Below are positions 50,434 through 58,734 of a DNA stretch of 64,000 nucleotides, one piece after another. This DNA comes from Actinomadura parmotrematis. Lineage in GTDB: Bacteria > Actinomycetota > Actinomycetes > Streptosporangiales > Streptosporangiaceae. The notes beneath the pieces are model-generated. The model was not told where the DNA came from and did not search any database. It was given only the letters and a program-made list of their open reading frames with translations. The DNA is taken from contig NZ_JAIBOA010000017.1 in the NCBI RefSeq assembly GCF_019458805.1, positions 62,001-126,000 of the forward strand, written 5' to 3'. Within the stretch, counting starts at the first letter, position 1; each line of letters starts with the position of its first letter. The position numbers and the translations under genes were made by a program.

Positions 50434-51335
50434 CGGACGGAGCCGGGCACGAGGTCGTCGTCGTGGGATCGGTCAACGCGGACCTGGTGGTCGGCGTGGA
50501 CCGGCGCCCGGGACCGGGCGAGACGGTGCTCGGCTCCGACCTCGCCACCCACCCGGGCGGCAAGGGCGCCAACCAGGCCGTCGCCGCGGCCCGCCTCGGG
50601 GGCCGGACCGCGATCCTCGGCCGCATCGGCGACGACGGCCACGGGGAGCTGCTGCGCGCCGCGCTCGGCGCCGCCCGGGTGGACCTGGCGCACCTCCTCC
50701 TGACGCCCGGCCCGTCCGGCGTCGCGCTCATCACCGTCGACCCCGGCGGCGACAACAGCATCATCGTGTCGCCGGGCGCCAACGCCCACCTGACTCCCGA
50801 GGACGTCGCGAACGCCCGCGACCTGATCGCGGGCGCCGCGGTGGTGTCGTTCCAGCTCGAAGTGCCGCAGCCGGCCGTCCTCGCCGCCGCCCGCGCGGCG
50901 GCGGACGCGGGCGCGCGCGTCGTGCTGAACCTCTCGCCCGCCGCCGAGGTCCCCGCCGAGCTGCTCGCGCTCTGCGACCCGCTCGTCGTCAACGAGCACG
51001 AGGCCGCGTTCCTGCTGGGGGAGCGGGGCGAGCCGGAGGCGATGGCGCGGGCGCTGCTCGCGCGCGGCCCGCGCTCGGTCGTCGTCACCCTCGGCGCCGA
51101 CGGCGCGCTCACGGCCGACGCGGCGGGCGTCACGGCCGTCCCGTCGCCGCGCGTCGAGGCCGTCGACACCACCGGCGCGGGCGACGCCTTCACCGCCGCG
51201 CTCTGCCTGCGCCTCGCCCGCGGCGACGGCCTGGCGGCGGCCGCCCGCCACGCCGCGCGCGTCGGCGCCGCCGCCGTCCGCAAGGCCGGCGCCCAGACCT
51301 CCTACCCCAAGGCGGGCGACGACCTGCCGTCCTGA
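50430..51335 (+). CDS. rbsK: Ribokinase
   Basis: A 301-residue PfkB-family sugar kinase. VVVGSVNADLVVGVDRRPGPGETVLGSDLATHPGGKGANQAVAAARLGG is the ribokinase N-terminal signature, and VDTTGAGDAFTAALCLRLA carries the catalytic Asp. It phosphorylates ribose at O5 after import. The GTG overlaps the transporter stop, closing the operon. No rbsD mutarotase is found in it. Other pentoses cannot be excluded. Confidence 0.92.
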   Translation: MTDGAGHEVVVVGSVNADLVVGVDRRPGPGETVLGSDLATHPGGKGANQAVAAARLGGRTAILGRIGDDGHGELLRAALGAARVDLAHLLLTPGPSGVALITVDPGGDNSIIVSPGANAHLTPEDVANARDLIAGAAVVSFQLEVPQPAVLAAARAAADAGARVVLNLSPAAEVPAELLALCDPLVVNEHEAAFLLGERGEPEAMARALLARGPRSVVVTLGADGALTADAAGVTAVPSPRVEAVDTTGAGDAFTAALCLRLARGDGLAAAARHAARVGAAAVRKAGAQTSYPKAGDDLPS

Positions 51336-51400
51336 TCCCGGCCCGGCCGGTTCCGGCCGCGTGATCGGATCGCGACCCGCGCCCGGCAGGGTTGGCGATC

Positions 51401-53020
51401 ATGAGTGCGGGCATGGTGCTGGCGGGCCGCTACCGCCTGGAGGCCCTGGTCGGCCGGGGCGGCATGGGGCAGGTGTGGCGGGCCCGCGACGAGCAGCTCG
51501 CCCGGCCCGTCGCGGTGAAGGTGATGGCCGTCCCGCCGGCCCTGGACGAGGCCGAGCGGGCGCGCCTGGAGGCCCGCTTCCGCCGCGAGGCGCAGGTGGC
51601 CGCGCGGCTCCAGCACCCGGGCATCGCCGTCGTCCACGACTTCGGCCGCCAGGCGCCCGGGGACGGCGGCGGCCTGTACCTGGTCATGGAGCTGCTGCCC
51701 GGCCGCGACCTGGCCCGCGTCCTCACCGACCACCCGGCCGGGCTGCCCTGGCGCCGCGCCGCCGCCATCGGCGCCCAGGTCGCCGACGCGCTGGACGCCG
51801 CGCACGCCGAGCGCGTCGTGCACCGCGACGTCAAGCCGTCCAACGTGGTCGTGGACGACCGCGACCGCGCCAAGCTGGTCGACTTCGGCATCGCCGGCTA
51901 CGCCGACGCCCTGACCCGGCTGACCGGCGACCACATGCTCGGCACCCCCGCCTACATGGCGCCCGAGCAGTTCGACTCCGCCGACGTGGACGCCCGCGCC
52001 GACCTGTACTCCCTCGGCGTCCTGCTCTACACCGTCCTCGCGGGCGTGCGGCCGTTCGACGCCGGCTCCCTGCACCGCCTCGTCAAGGCCGTCCTGATGG
52101 ACGAGGCCCGCCCGCTGCGCGAGCACCGCCCCGACGTCCCCGCCGGCCTGGAGCGGCTCGTCGCCGAGCTCATGGCCAAGGCGCCCGCCGACCGGCCCGA
52201 CGGCGCCGCCGGTGTCGCCCGGCGCCTGACGGGCCTGCTCGCCGACCCGGGCGCCCTCACTCGGCCGGACCACGCGCGGACCGACCAGTCCGCCGCGCTG
52301 CGCGAGACCCGCGAGCGGATGGCCACGGCGGCGCGGCGGCTCCTGGACGAGCGCAGGCGGGCCGCCGGACAGCGCGCGGCGGAACGCAGAGCCGCCGACA
52401 CGGTCACGGCCAAGATCGTCACGCCCAGGACCGCCACGGTCAAGACCGTCGAGCGGCCGGACGGAAAGGCGGCGGCCGAGTCCGGGTTCTTCGACAGGCC
52501 GGGGAACTGGGCGCTCGCGCTCGCCGGGATCGCGGCGGCCGCCGTGGTCCTCAACCCCGGCGGGAAGGTCATCGACCGCGGCGACTTCGCCGCCGTCCCC
52601 GCCTGCGCGCAGTTCCGGTCGGCGGGGCTCGCGGGGGCGACGCCCACCGGCTCGGCCGGGTCGTGCTCGTGGACCTACACGAGCGCCTCGGAGAGCTGGA
52701 GCGTCAGCCTGATGGCGGAGCGCCACGACCGCAGCCTGTGGCGGTCGGGGCCCAAGATGGCGCGCGCGAGGCTGGACGCGGTCCGCAAGGCCGCCGCAGC
52801 GCAGGCGCCCGCCTCCCTCACCGGCCTGGGCGACCAGGCGTTCTACACCGACAGCGCCGCGGGCAGGCTGAACGTGGACTTCCGTGTCAGCAACCTGGAC
52901 GTGTTCATGTACTTCACCCGGACCAGGCCGAGCGGACTGGCGGCCCGCTGGCTCTGGGGTCGCGGCATCGCCGACGACGTCGCCGCGGGGTTGCAGGGCC
53001 GGGCCCTGACGCCGGGCTAG
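51401..53020 (+). CDS. Receptor-like Ser/Thr protein kinase
   Basis: A 539-residue Hanks-type kinase. GRGGMGQVW (19-27), catalytic Lys40 in VAVKV, HRDVKPSN (Asp143), DFGIAG and the activation segment GTPAYMAPEQF are all present, so it should be active. A charged juxtamembrane stretch (about 300-355) leads to one membrane helix (NWALALAGIAAAAVVLNPGG) and an extracellular domain of about 155 residues with two Cys (PACAQFR and GSCSWTY). No PASTA repeats. Its stop overlaps the convergent PH-like gene by 4 nt. Ligand unknown. Confidence 0.9.
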   Translation: MSAGMVLAGRYRLEALVGRGGMGQVWRARDEQLARPVAVKVMAVPPALDEAERARLEARFRREAQVAARLQHPGIAVVHDFGRQAPGDGGGLYLVMELLPGRDLARVLTDHPAGLPWRRAAAIGAQVADALDAAHAERVVHRDVKPSNVVVDDRDRAKLVDFGIAGYADALTRLTGDHMLGTPAYMAPEQFDSADVDARADLYSLGVLLYTVLAGVRPFDAGSLHRLVKAVLMDEARPLREHRPDVPAGLERLVAELMAKAPADRPDGAAGVARRLTGLLADPGALTRPDHARTDQSAALRETRERMATAARRLLDERRRAAGQRAAERRAADTVTAKIVTPRTATVKTVERPDGKAAAESGFFDRPGNWALALAGIAAAAVVLNPGGKVIDRGDFAAVPACAQFRSAGLAGATPTGSAGSCSWTYTSASESWSVSLMAERHDRSLWRSGPKMARARLDAVRKAAAAQAPASLTGLGDQAFYTDSAAGRLNVDFRVSNLDVFMYFTRTRPSGLAARWLWGRGIADDVAAGLQGRALTPG

Positions 53021-53448
53021 CCCGCCGCCGTGCCGCGCAGCGCCAGCAGGGCGTCGGCGACGTCGTAGACGTCGGCGCCGAGGTCGTAGGAGCTGAACAG
53101 GTACAGGTCGTCCCCGGTCTGGATCTCCAGCAGGCGCGTCCTGGAGGCGAGGCGGCGGCGCTCGTCCACCCGGACGGCGGTGATCTCCGGCCACGGGAGC
53201 CGCCGGTGCCCGATGTAGCCCGCGACGACGGTGACGCCCTCGCCGTCGGCGGCGACGCGGACCGGCGCGGCCAGGTCGCGGACCGCCAGCACCGCGAAGC
53301 CCGCCGCGACGACGCCCGCCAGCAGCGTCCCGCGCCCGTCGCCCACCAGCACGGCGAGGACGGCCGCCGCGACCGCGGCCGCGCACTTGAGGACGGTGTG
53401 GGCGGGCGGCACCCGCCAGCTCCGCGACGCCGCTGAACGCTCCTGCAT
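53017..53448 (-). CDS. Membrane protein with bacterial PH-like domain
   Basis: A 143-residue protein. Two hydrophobic stretches (VLKCAAAVAAAVLAVLVGD and LLAGVVAAGFAVLAVRDL) are followed by a beta-rich region (VRVAADGEGVTVVAGYIGHRRLPWPEITAVRVDERRRLASRTRLLEIQTGDDLYLFSS). The pattern GVTV, then WPEITAVRV, then a closing helix is that of small actinobacterial PH-type proteins. Function unknown. Convergent with the kinase gene. Confidence 0.72.
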   Translation of the reverse strand: MQERSAASRSWRVPPAHTVLKCAAAVAAAVLAVLVGDGRGTLLAGVVAAGFAVLAVRDLAAPVRVAADGEGVTVVAGYIGHRRLPWPEITAVRVDERRRLASRTRLLEIQTGDDLYLFSSYDLGADVYDVADALLALRGTAAG

Positions 53449-53522
53449 CCCGCCAAGTTAGCGGGCCGCGGAGTAAGTCCGCCCCCACGGGTAGGTAAGG
53501 GACCGCCTGGGAAGGGGACGCC

Positions 53523-54014
53523 ATGAAGTTCAAGGTCCGCGACCGCGTGTTCGGGATCGGCGACGACTACTGGATCGAGGACGAGGCCGGGCGGCGCGCC
53601 TTCCTCGTGGACGGCAAGGCGCTGCGGCTGCGGCAGACCTTCGAGCTGAAGGCCGCCGACGGGAGCGTCGCCGCCGTCGTCAAGAAGAAGGTGCTGTCGC
53701 TGCACAAGGCGATGGCCGTCGAGCGCGACGGCGAGCCGCTCGCCACCGTCCGCAAGAAGCACCTGTCGGTGCTGCGCGACCGCTTCAAGGTCGAGCTCGC
53801 CGACGGCGCCGAGTGGTCGGTGAAGGGCGACATCATCGACAAGGAGTACGAGGTCGACGGCCCGGACGGCCCGGTCGCCGCGATCTCCCGCAAGTGGTTC
53901 CGCATCCGCGACACCTACGCGGTGGAGGTCGCCGACGGCTACGACGTGCCGCTGGTGCTCGCCGTCGCGGTCGCCGTGGACGCGCTGAACGAGGAGAAGG
54001 ACGAGGACGGCTGA
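53523..54014 (+). CDS. LURP-one-related (phospholipid-scramblase-like fold) protein
   Basis: A 163-residue beta-barrel-type protein of the LURP-one family: MKFKVRDRVFGIGDDYWIEDEAGRRAFLVDGKALRLRQTFELKAADG and repeated structures such as VVKKKVLSLHKAMAVERDGEPLATVRKKHL. The closing helix VPLVLAVAVAVDALNEE is also typical. In plants the fold is linked to defence; the bacterial function is unknown. ATG at 53523 with GGAAGGGGA upstream. Confidence 0.85.
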   Translation: MKFKVRDRVFGIGDDYWIEDEAGRRAFLVDGKALRLRQTFELKAADGSVAAVVKKKVLSLHKAMAVERDGEPLATVRKKHLSVLRDRFKVELADGAEWSVKGDIIDKEYEVDGPDGPVAAISRKWFRIRDTYAVEVADGYDVPLVLAVAVAVDALNEEKDEDG

Positions 54015-54039
54015 CCGCCGCCCCCGCCCCCTCGCTTCG

Positions 54040-54834
54040 TCAGCGCTCGTCGCGCGGCGCGAAGCGCGCCAGCACCAGCGCTTCCAGGACGCCGATCAGC
54101 GCGTAGACCGCCAGCGACGCCAGCGTCACCGCGACGACGCTCGCCCACAGGTCGTCGTACTTGAACGTGCTGCCGTCGGTCAGCATCGCGTAGCCGAGGC
54201 CCTTGCCGGTGGCGAGCCACTCGGCGAGCAGCGCCCCGATCAGCGAGCCGGGCGCGGCGATGCGCGCGGCGGCGAACAGCGCGGGCAGCGCGCTCGGCAC
54301 CATGACCTTGCGCATCGTCGTCCAGGACGAGCCGCCGTAGGCGCGCACCAGGTCGGCGGCCTGCGGCGACGCCGACCGCAGCCCGAACGCGATCGTGACG
54401 AGCGCGGGGAAGAACACCACGATGCCGCTGATGACGGTGGTGGCCAGCAGGTCCCGCCCGAAGATGAGCGTGATGACCGGGGTCATCGCCACCAGCGGCA
54501 CCGACCGCACGACCATCGCGATCGGCATGAACGACCGCTCGGCGGTCCGCCACAGCACGAACGCCATCGCGACCGCGACGGCGGCGGCGAGCCCGGCGAC
54601 GAGGCCGAGCCCGGCGTCGCGCAGGGTGACGCCGAGGCCGTCCAGGACGTTGCCGAGGTTGTCGCCGGCCTTCTCGTCGGTGACGAGGTAGGCCCACACG
54701 TCCGCGGGGGTCTTGGCGACCAGGGTGTTGACGTCCAGCGCCTTCAGGAACGCCGTCCAGCCGGCGCCGGCGAGCACCAGCGACAGCAGGATCGACAGGA
54801 ACGTGCTGCCCAGGCGCTTCACCGACGGGTTCAC
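54040..54834 (-). CDS. ABC importer permease (SsuC/TauC/ThiX type), second subunit
   Basis: A 264-residue binding-protein-dependent permease with about six helices and the EAA-type loop VRAYGGSSWTTMRKVMVPSALPALFAAARIAAPGSLIGALLAEWLA that contacts the ATPase. It resembles the neighbouring permease, so the two probably form a heterodimer. The GTG start overlaps the upstream permease stop. Last gene of a leftward binding protein-ATPase-permease-permease operon. Substrate unresolved. Confidence 0.87.
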   Translation of the reverse strand: MNPSVKRLGSTFLSILLSLVLAGAGWTAFLKALDVNTLVAKTPADVWAYLVTDEKAGDNLGNVLDGLGVTLRDAGLGLVAGLAAAVAVAMAFVLWRTAERSFMPIAMVVRSVPLVAMTPVITLIFGRDLLATTVISGIVVFFPALVTIAFGLRSASPQAADLVRAYGGSSWTTMRKVMVPSALPALFAAARIAAPGSLIGALLAEWLATGKGLGYAMLTDGSTFKYDDLWASVVAVTLASLAVYALIGVLEALVLARFAPRDER

Positions 54835-55625
54835 CGGCCGCCTCCGGGGGTTCCGGCCCGTGCCCACGGGGTGGCGAGGCGCCCGGCGAGCGCGATCAGC
54901 GCGTAGGCGGCGCCGGCGAGGGCGCCCGCGACGAGGGCGACGCCCCAGGTCCGCTCGACGTTGAGCTGCTGCTGCGCGACGATCATCGCCAGGCCGAGGC
55001 CGGCCGGCACCCGGCCCATGAACTCGCCGATGATGGCGCCGAGCACCGCCGCCGGAGCGGCGATTTTCAGGGCGGTGAAGGCGGCCGGCAGCGCGGCGGT
55101 GAGCCGCACCCGCCGCAGCAGCGCCCAGCGGCCGCCGCCGTAGGCGCGCACCACGTCCAGGCTGGCCTTGTCGGCGGCGCGCAGTCCCGCCAGCATCCCG
55201 ATGAGCGTGGTGAACACCACCGACAGCGCCGACAGCGCCACCATCGGGGTGTCGCCGTCGAACACCACGGTGAGGATCGGGCCGACCGCGATGATCGGCA
55301 GGCAGTAGCTGGCGACGGCGAGCTGGGTGACGACGCGCTCCAGCGGCGGCACCAGGATCACCAGCAGCGCCATCGCCACCGCGACCGCGTTGCCCCACAG
55401 GAACCCGCGCAGCGCCTCGCTCGCCGTGCCGCGCACGTGCGGGCCGTAGAAGGCCCACCCGTCGTCCGCCAACTGCGAAACCACGCCTTGCGGCGTCGGG
55501 ACGGCGTTGCCGCCGCCGAACACCGTGAGGGCGAGCAGCTCCCACGCCGCCAGCACGCCGACGACGCCGGCGAGGGGACTGACCCAGCCGGGCACCGCGG
55601 CGCGGCGGCCCGCGACCGCCGTCAT
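54831..55625 (-). CDS. ABC importer permease (SsuC/TauC/ThiX type), first subunit
   Basis: A 264-residue permease with several membrane helices and the loop VRAYGGGRWALLRRVRLTAALPAAFTALKIAAPAAVLGAIIGEFMG. Upstream it overlaps the ATPase gene by 4 nt, downstream the second permease by 4 nt. Two different permeases are unusual for sulfonate systems, which normally use one, but they occur in some NMT1-type importers. Confidence 0.87.
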   Translation of the reverse strand: MTAVAGRRAAVPGWVSPLAGVVGVLAAWELLALTVFGGGNAVPTPQGVVSQLADDGWAFYGPHVRGTASEALRGFLWGNAVAVAMALLVILVPPLERVVTQLAVASYCLPIIAVGPILTVVFDGDTPMVALSALSVVFTTLIGMLAGLRAADKASLDVVRAYGGGRWALLRRVRLTAALPAAFTALKIAAPAAVLGAIIGEFMGRVPAGLGLAMIVAQQQLNVERTWGVALVAGALAGAAYALIALAGRLATPWARAGTPGGGR

Positions 55626-56491
55626 GATCCGCCGCCCTCCTCCTGGCCGAACAGCATCTCCGACAGCCGGTCCTGCAGCGCGTGGAACTCCGGGGTGCGC
55701 AGCATCTCGGGGGTGCGCGGCCGGGGCAGGTCGATCTCGACGAGGGCGAGGATGCGGCCGGGCCGCGAGCTCATCACCGCGACGACGTCCGACAGGAACA
55801 CCGCCTCGGCGATGCCGTGCGTGACCATCAGCGTGGTGGTGGCGCGCTCGGTCCAGATCCGCTGCAGCTCCAGGTTGAGGCGCTGGCGGGTGAGGTCGTC
55901 CAGCGCGCCGAACGGCTCGTCGAGCAGCAGCACCTTCGGCTCGACGACGAGGGACCGGGCGATCGCGACGCGCTGGCGCATGCCGCCCGACAGCTGCGCG
56001 GGCCGGGCCTTCTCGAAGCCGCCGAGCCCGACCAGCTCGATCAGCTCCTGGATCTGGCCGGGCGCCGGCTTGATCCCGGCGACCTCCAGCGGCAGCCGGA
56101 TGTTGGCGGTGACCGACCGCCAGGGCAGCAGCGCCGCGTCCTGGAAGGCGATGCCGATGTGGTGGCCGCGGCGGGCGACCTCGGGCGACTCGCCGTGCAG
56201 CAGCGCCTGCCCGCCCGAGGGCTGCTCCAGCCCGGCGAGGATGCGCAGCACGGTCGACTTGCCGCAGCCCGAGGGGCCGAGCAGCGACAGGAACGAGCCC
56301 TGCGGCGTGCGCAGGTCGACGTTGTCGAGCGCGGTGATGGACTTGCGGCCGAGGCGGAACTCCTTGCGGAGCCCGGCGAGCCGGATGCCGTCGCCCGCGT
56401 CCTCGCCGAGGCCGGGGGCGGGGGCCGCCGCGGCGGTGCCGGTCGGCACGTCCGCGGCGGCCTCGTCCTGGGTCGAGGTGAGCTCAGACAA
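55622..56491 (-). CDS. ABC importer ATPase (SsuB/TauB type)
   Basis: A 289-residue nucleotide-binding subunit. Walker A LLGPSGCGKSTVLRILAG, Q-loop HIGIAFQDAALLPWRSV, signature LSGGMRQRVAIAR, Walker B VLLLDEPFGALDDLTRQRL and the switch VTHGIAEAVFLSD are all intact. About 35 Ala/Pro-rich residues precede the domain. It overlaps the binding-protein gene by 8 nt and the permease by 4 nt. Confidence 0.9.
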   Translation of the reverse strand: MSELTSTQDEAAADVPTGTAAAAPAPGLGEDAGDGIRLAGLRKEFRLGRKSITALDNVDLRTPQGSFLSLLGPSGCGKSTVLRILAGLEQPSGGQALLHGESPEVARRGHHIGIAFQDAALLPWRSVTANIRLPLEVAGIKPAPGQIQELIELVGLGGFEKARPAQLSGGMRQRVAIARSLVVEPKVLLLDEPFGALDDLTRQRLNLELQRIWTERATTTLMVTHGIAEAVFLSDVVAVMSSRPGRILALVEIDLPRPRTPEMLRTPEFHALQDRLSEMLFGQEEGGGS

Positions 56492-57539
56492 GGGAGGGGT
56501 CCTCCTTGTAGACCTCTTCGAGGATCGACAGGTCGAAGAGCTGCTCGGCGGAGATGTCGACGCCGGCGAACTTCAGCGTGCTGATGTTGGCCTGGACGAG
56601 CTCCGGCGTCATCGTGAAGATGCCGTTCTTCTTGGTGTCGGCCGTCAGGATGAGGGCGTTCTGGCTGGTGGACTCCAGCGTCTGCTCCTTCACCTCCAGG
56701 CCGAGGCCCTTGCCGTAGGTGTCCACGGCGAGCTCGGCGCCGGCGGCGGGGTCCTTCAGGCTGTCCTTCCAGCCCTTGATCTCGGCCCGCAGCATCGCCT
56801 TGATCTTGTCCCGGTTCTTCTCGATGGCCTCGGTGGTGACCAGGTAGGACTCGCCGACCAGCGGGTAGGAGTTGTCGGCGAGCAGCATCACGTGCGTGTC
56901 GAAGCCCTTCAGCTTCAGCACGTTCGGCTCGTTGGTGACGTAGCTCATCCAGCCGTCGACGGTGCCGGTGGTGAGCGGCAGCGGGTCGAACTGCACGGGC
57001 ACCTTGGTGACCTGCTTGGGGTCGATCTTGGCGGCCTTGAGGAAGGCGTTCCAGACCGCCTCGTTGGTCGCCTGCACCCCGATCTTCTTGCCGATCATGT
57101 CCTGCGGGGTCTTGATCGGGTTCTTGGCCATCGAGGTGATGGCGAACGGGTTCTTCTGGTACTGGCTGCCGATGATCTTCAGGGGGGCGCCCTGCAGCAC
57201 CGCGGCGCCGACCCGGTCGGGGGACGACAGGCCGGCGAACGCCTTGCCGGTCACCACGTCGGTCTCGGCGGGCGTCGCGTTCGGGCCGCCGGTGATGAGG
57301 TCGACCTTGCTGAAGCCCTCGGCCCTGTAGTGGCCGTTGGCGTCGGCCAGGTACTCGCCGGCGAACTCCACGTTCTTGATCCAGGCGAGCCGGATGCCGA
57401 GGCTGCCGTGCCCCGACCCGCCGCCCGCGCCCTTCGCGTCGTCGGAGTCGCCGCAGGCGGCGAGCAGCGGTGCGGCCATCACCAGGCCGGCGCCCTGCAG
57501 GCCGCGGCGGAGAAGGGTACGGCGGTCGAGCTGGCTCAT
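56484..57539 (-). CDS. NMT1/THI5-type substrate-binding lipoprotein of ABC importer
   Basis: A 351-residue binding protein. The leader DRRTLLRRGLQGAGLVMAAPLLAAC has a twin-Arg n-region and a lipobox Cys at about 29, hence possible Tat export and lipid anchoring. The mature part GIRLAWIKNVEFAGEYLADANGHYRAEGFSKVDLITGGPNATP resembles the ThiY/RibY group, which binds thiamine precursors or riboflavin. No TPP or FMN riboswitch is seen in the 244 nt upstream, so the substrate stays open. ATG at 57539 has AGGAG 4 nt upstream. Confidence 0.85.
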   Translation of the reverse strand: MSQLDRRTLLRRGLQGAGLVMAAPLLAACGDSDDAKGAGGGSGHGSLGIRLAWIKNVEFAGEYLADANGHYRAEGFSKVDLITGGPNATPAETDVVTGKAFAGLSSPDRVGAAVLQGAPLKIIGSQYQKNPFAITSMAKNPIKTPQDMIGKKIGVQATNEAVWNAFLKAAKIDPKQVTKVPVQFDPLPLTTGTVDGWMSYVTNEPNVLKLKGFDTHVMLLADNSYPLVGESYLVTTEAIEKNRDKIKAMLRAEIKGWKDSLKDPAAGAELAVDTYGKGLGLEVKEQTLESTSQNALILTADTKKNGIFTMTPELVQANISTLKFAGVDISAEQLFDLSILEEVYKEDPSLV

Positions 57540-57783
57540 CGTTCTCCTACTGGTCACGCGTGTCACGGGGGTGGTGCTGCCGTGAAAGTAGAAAGGGCGC
57601 GTTGCTGCCGTATGTGCGGTCTTTTTCGCGCTTGTTACGAAAGCCACACCGCCGGATCGTTCCGACGAACGGCCGCCGGGGCGCCCGGCACGTCTGTGGT
57701 TTCGTCCAAGGCGAACGGGGACGACCTGTGCGTAGCGGTCATGTACGGCGCTATGACGCATTCGGGTTCGGTAGCGTCATGGC

Positions 57784-58710
57784 ATGCGACTCGGTGTGCT
57801 GGACGTGGGCTCGAACACGGTGCATCTCCTCGTGGTGGACGCGCACCCCGGCGCCCGCCCCCTCCCGGCGTTCTCCCACAAGACCGGCATGCAGCTCGCC
57901 GCCTACCTGGAGGGCGACCGGCTGTCGGACGAGGGGGAGCGCCGCCTCACCGCCTTCGTCGACGAGGCGCTGCAGGTCGCCGAGGACAAGGGCGTCGAGG
58001 ACCTCGTCGCGTTCGCCACCTCCGCGGTGCGCGACGCGGTGAACGGCGAGGAGGTCCTCGCCCGCATCCGCGACCGCGCCGGCGTCGACATCGGCGTGCT
58101 GTCGGGCGCCGACGAGGCGCGGCTCACCTTCCTCGCGGTGCGCCGCTGGTTCGGCTGGTCGTCGGGCCGCCTGCTGGTGGTCGACATCGGCGGCGGCTCC
58201 CTGGAGATCGCCTCGGGCATCGACGAGGACCCCGACGTCGCCGTCTCGCTGCCGCTCGGCGCGAGCCGCCTCACCCGCGACTGGTTCGGCGCCGACCCGC
58301 CGCCCGCCGAGGAGGTCCGCAAGCTGCGCCGGCACGTGCGCGCCGAGATCGCCCGGCACGTCGGCGAGATCGCCCGCTACGGCGCCGCCGACCACGCCGT
58401 CTGCACGTCCAAGACCTTCAAGCAGCTCGCCCGGATCGCCGGCGCCGCGCCGTCGTCCGACGGGCCGTTCGTCCGCCGCGAGCTGCACCGCGGCGACATC
58501 GCCGACTGGGCCGAGAAGCTCGCCGCGATGGAGCCGGACGAGCGCGCCGCGCTGCCCGGGGTGTCGGAGCGGCGGGTGCCGCAGCTCCCGGCGGGCGCGA
58601 TCGTCGCGGACGCGGCGATGGACCTGCTGGAGGTGCCGTGCCTGGAGGTCTGCCCCTGGGCGCTGCGCGAGGGCGTCATCCTGCGCCGGCTGGACGCCCT
58701 CGGCACCTGA
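57784..58710 (+). CDS. Ppx/GppA-family phosphatase
   Basis: A 308-residue member of the exopolyphosphatase/guanosine pentaphosphatase family with an ASKHA fold. LGVLDVGSNTVHLLVVDAHPGARP is the first phosphate loop and LLVVDIGGGSLEIASGIDE the second; LPLGASRLTRDWFG follows. The short length fits the actinobacterial two-domain type that acts on short polyphosphate or hydrolyses nucleotides. It may adjust stringent response or phosphate stores. Divergent from the ABC importer. Confidence 0.9.
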   Translation: MRLGVLDVGSNTVHLLVVDAHPGARPLPAFSHKTGMQLAAYLEGDRLSDEGERRLTAFVDEALQVAEDKGVEDLVAFATSAVRDAVNGEEVLARIRDRAGVDIGVLSGADEARLTFLAVRRWFGWSSGRLLVVDIGGGSLEIASGIDEDPDVAVSLPLGASRLTRDWFGADPPPAEEVRKLRRHVRAEIARHVGEIARYGAADHAVCTSKTFKQLARIAGAAPSSDGPFVRRELHRGDIADWAEKLAAMEPDERAALPGVSERRVPQLPAGAIVADAAMDLLEVPCLEVCPWALREGVILRRLDALGT

Positions 58711-58734
58711 CGCCCCGGGACCGGCGGCCTCGGG

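Noticed and set aside
57540..57783. TPP or FMN riboswitch before the NMT1-type binding protein
   Set aside because: No CTGAGA/ACCTGATCT-like TPP core or AGGATATGC-like FMN core was found on the minus strand.
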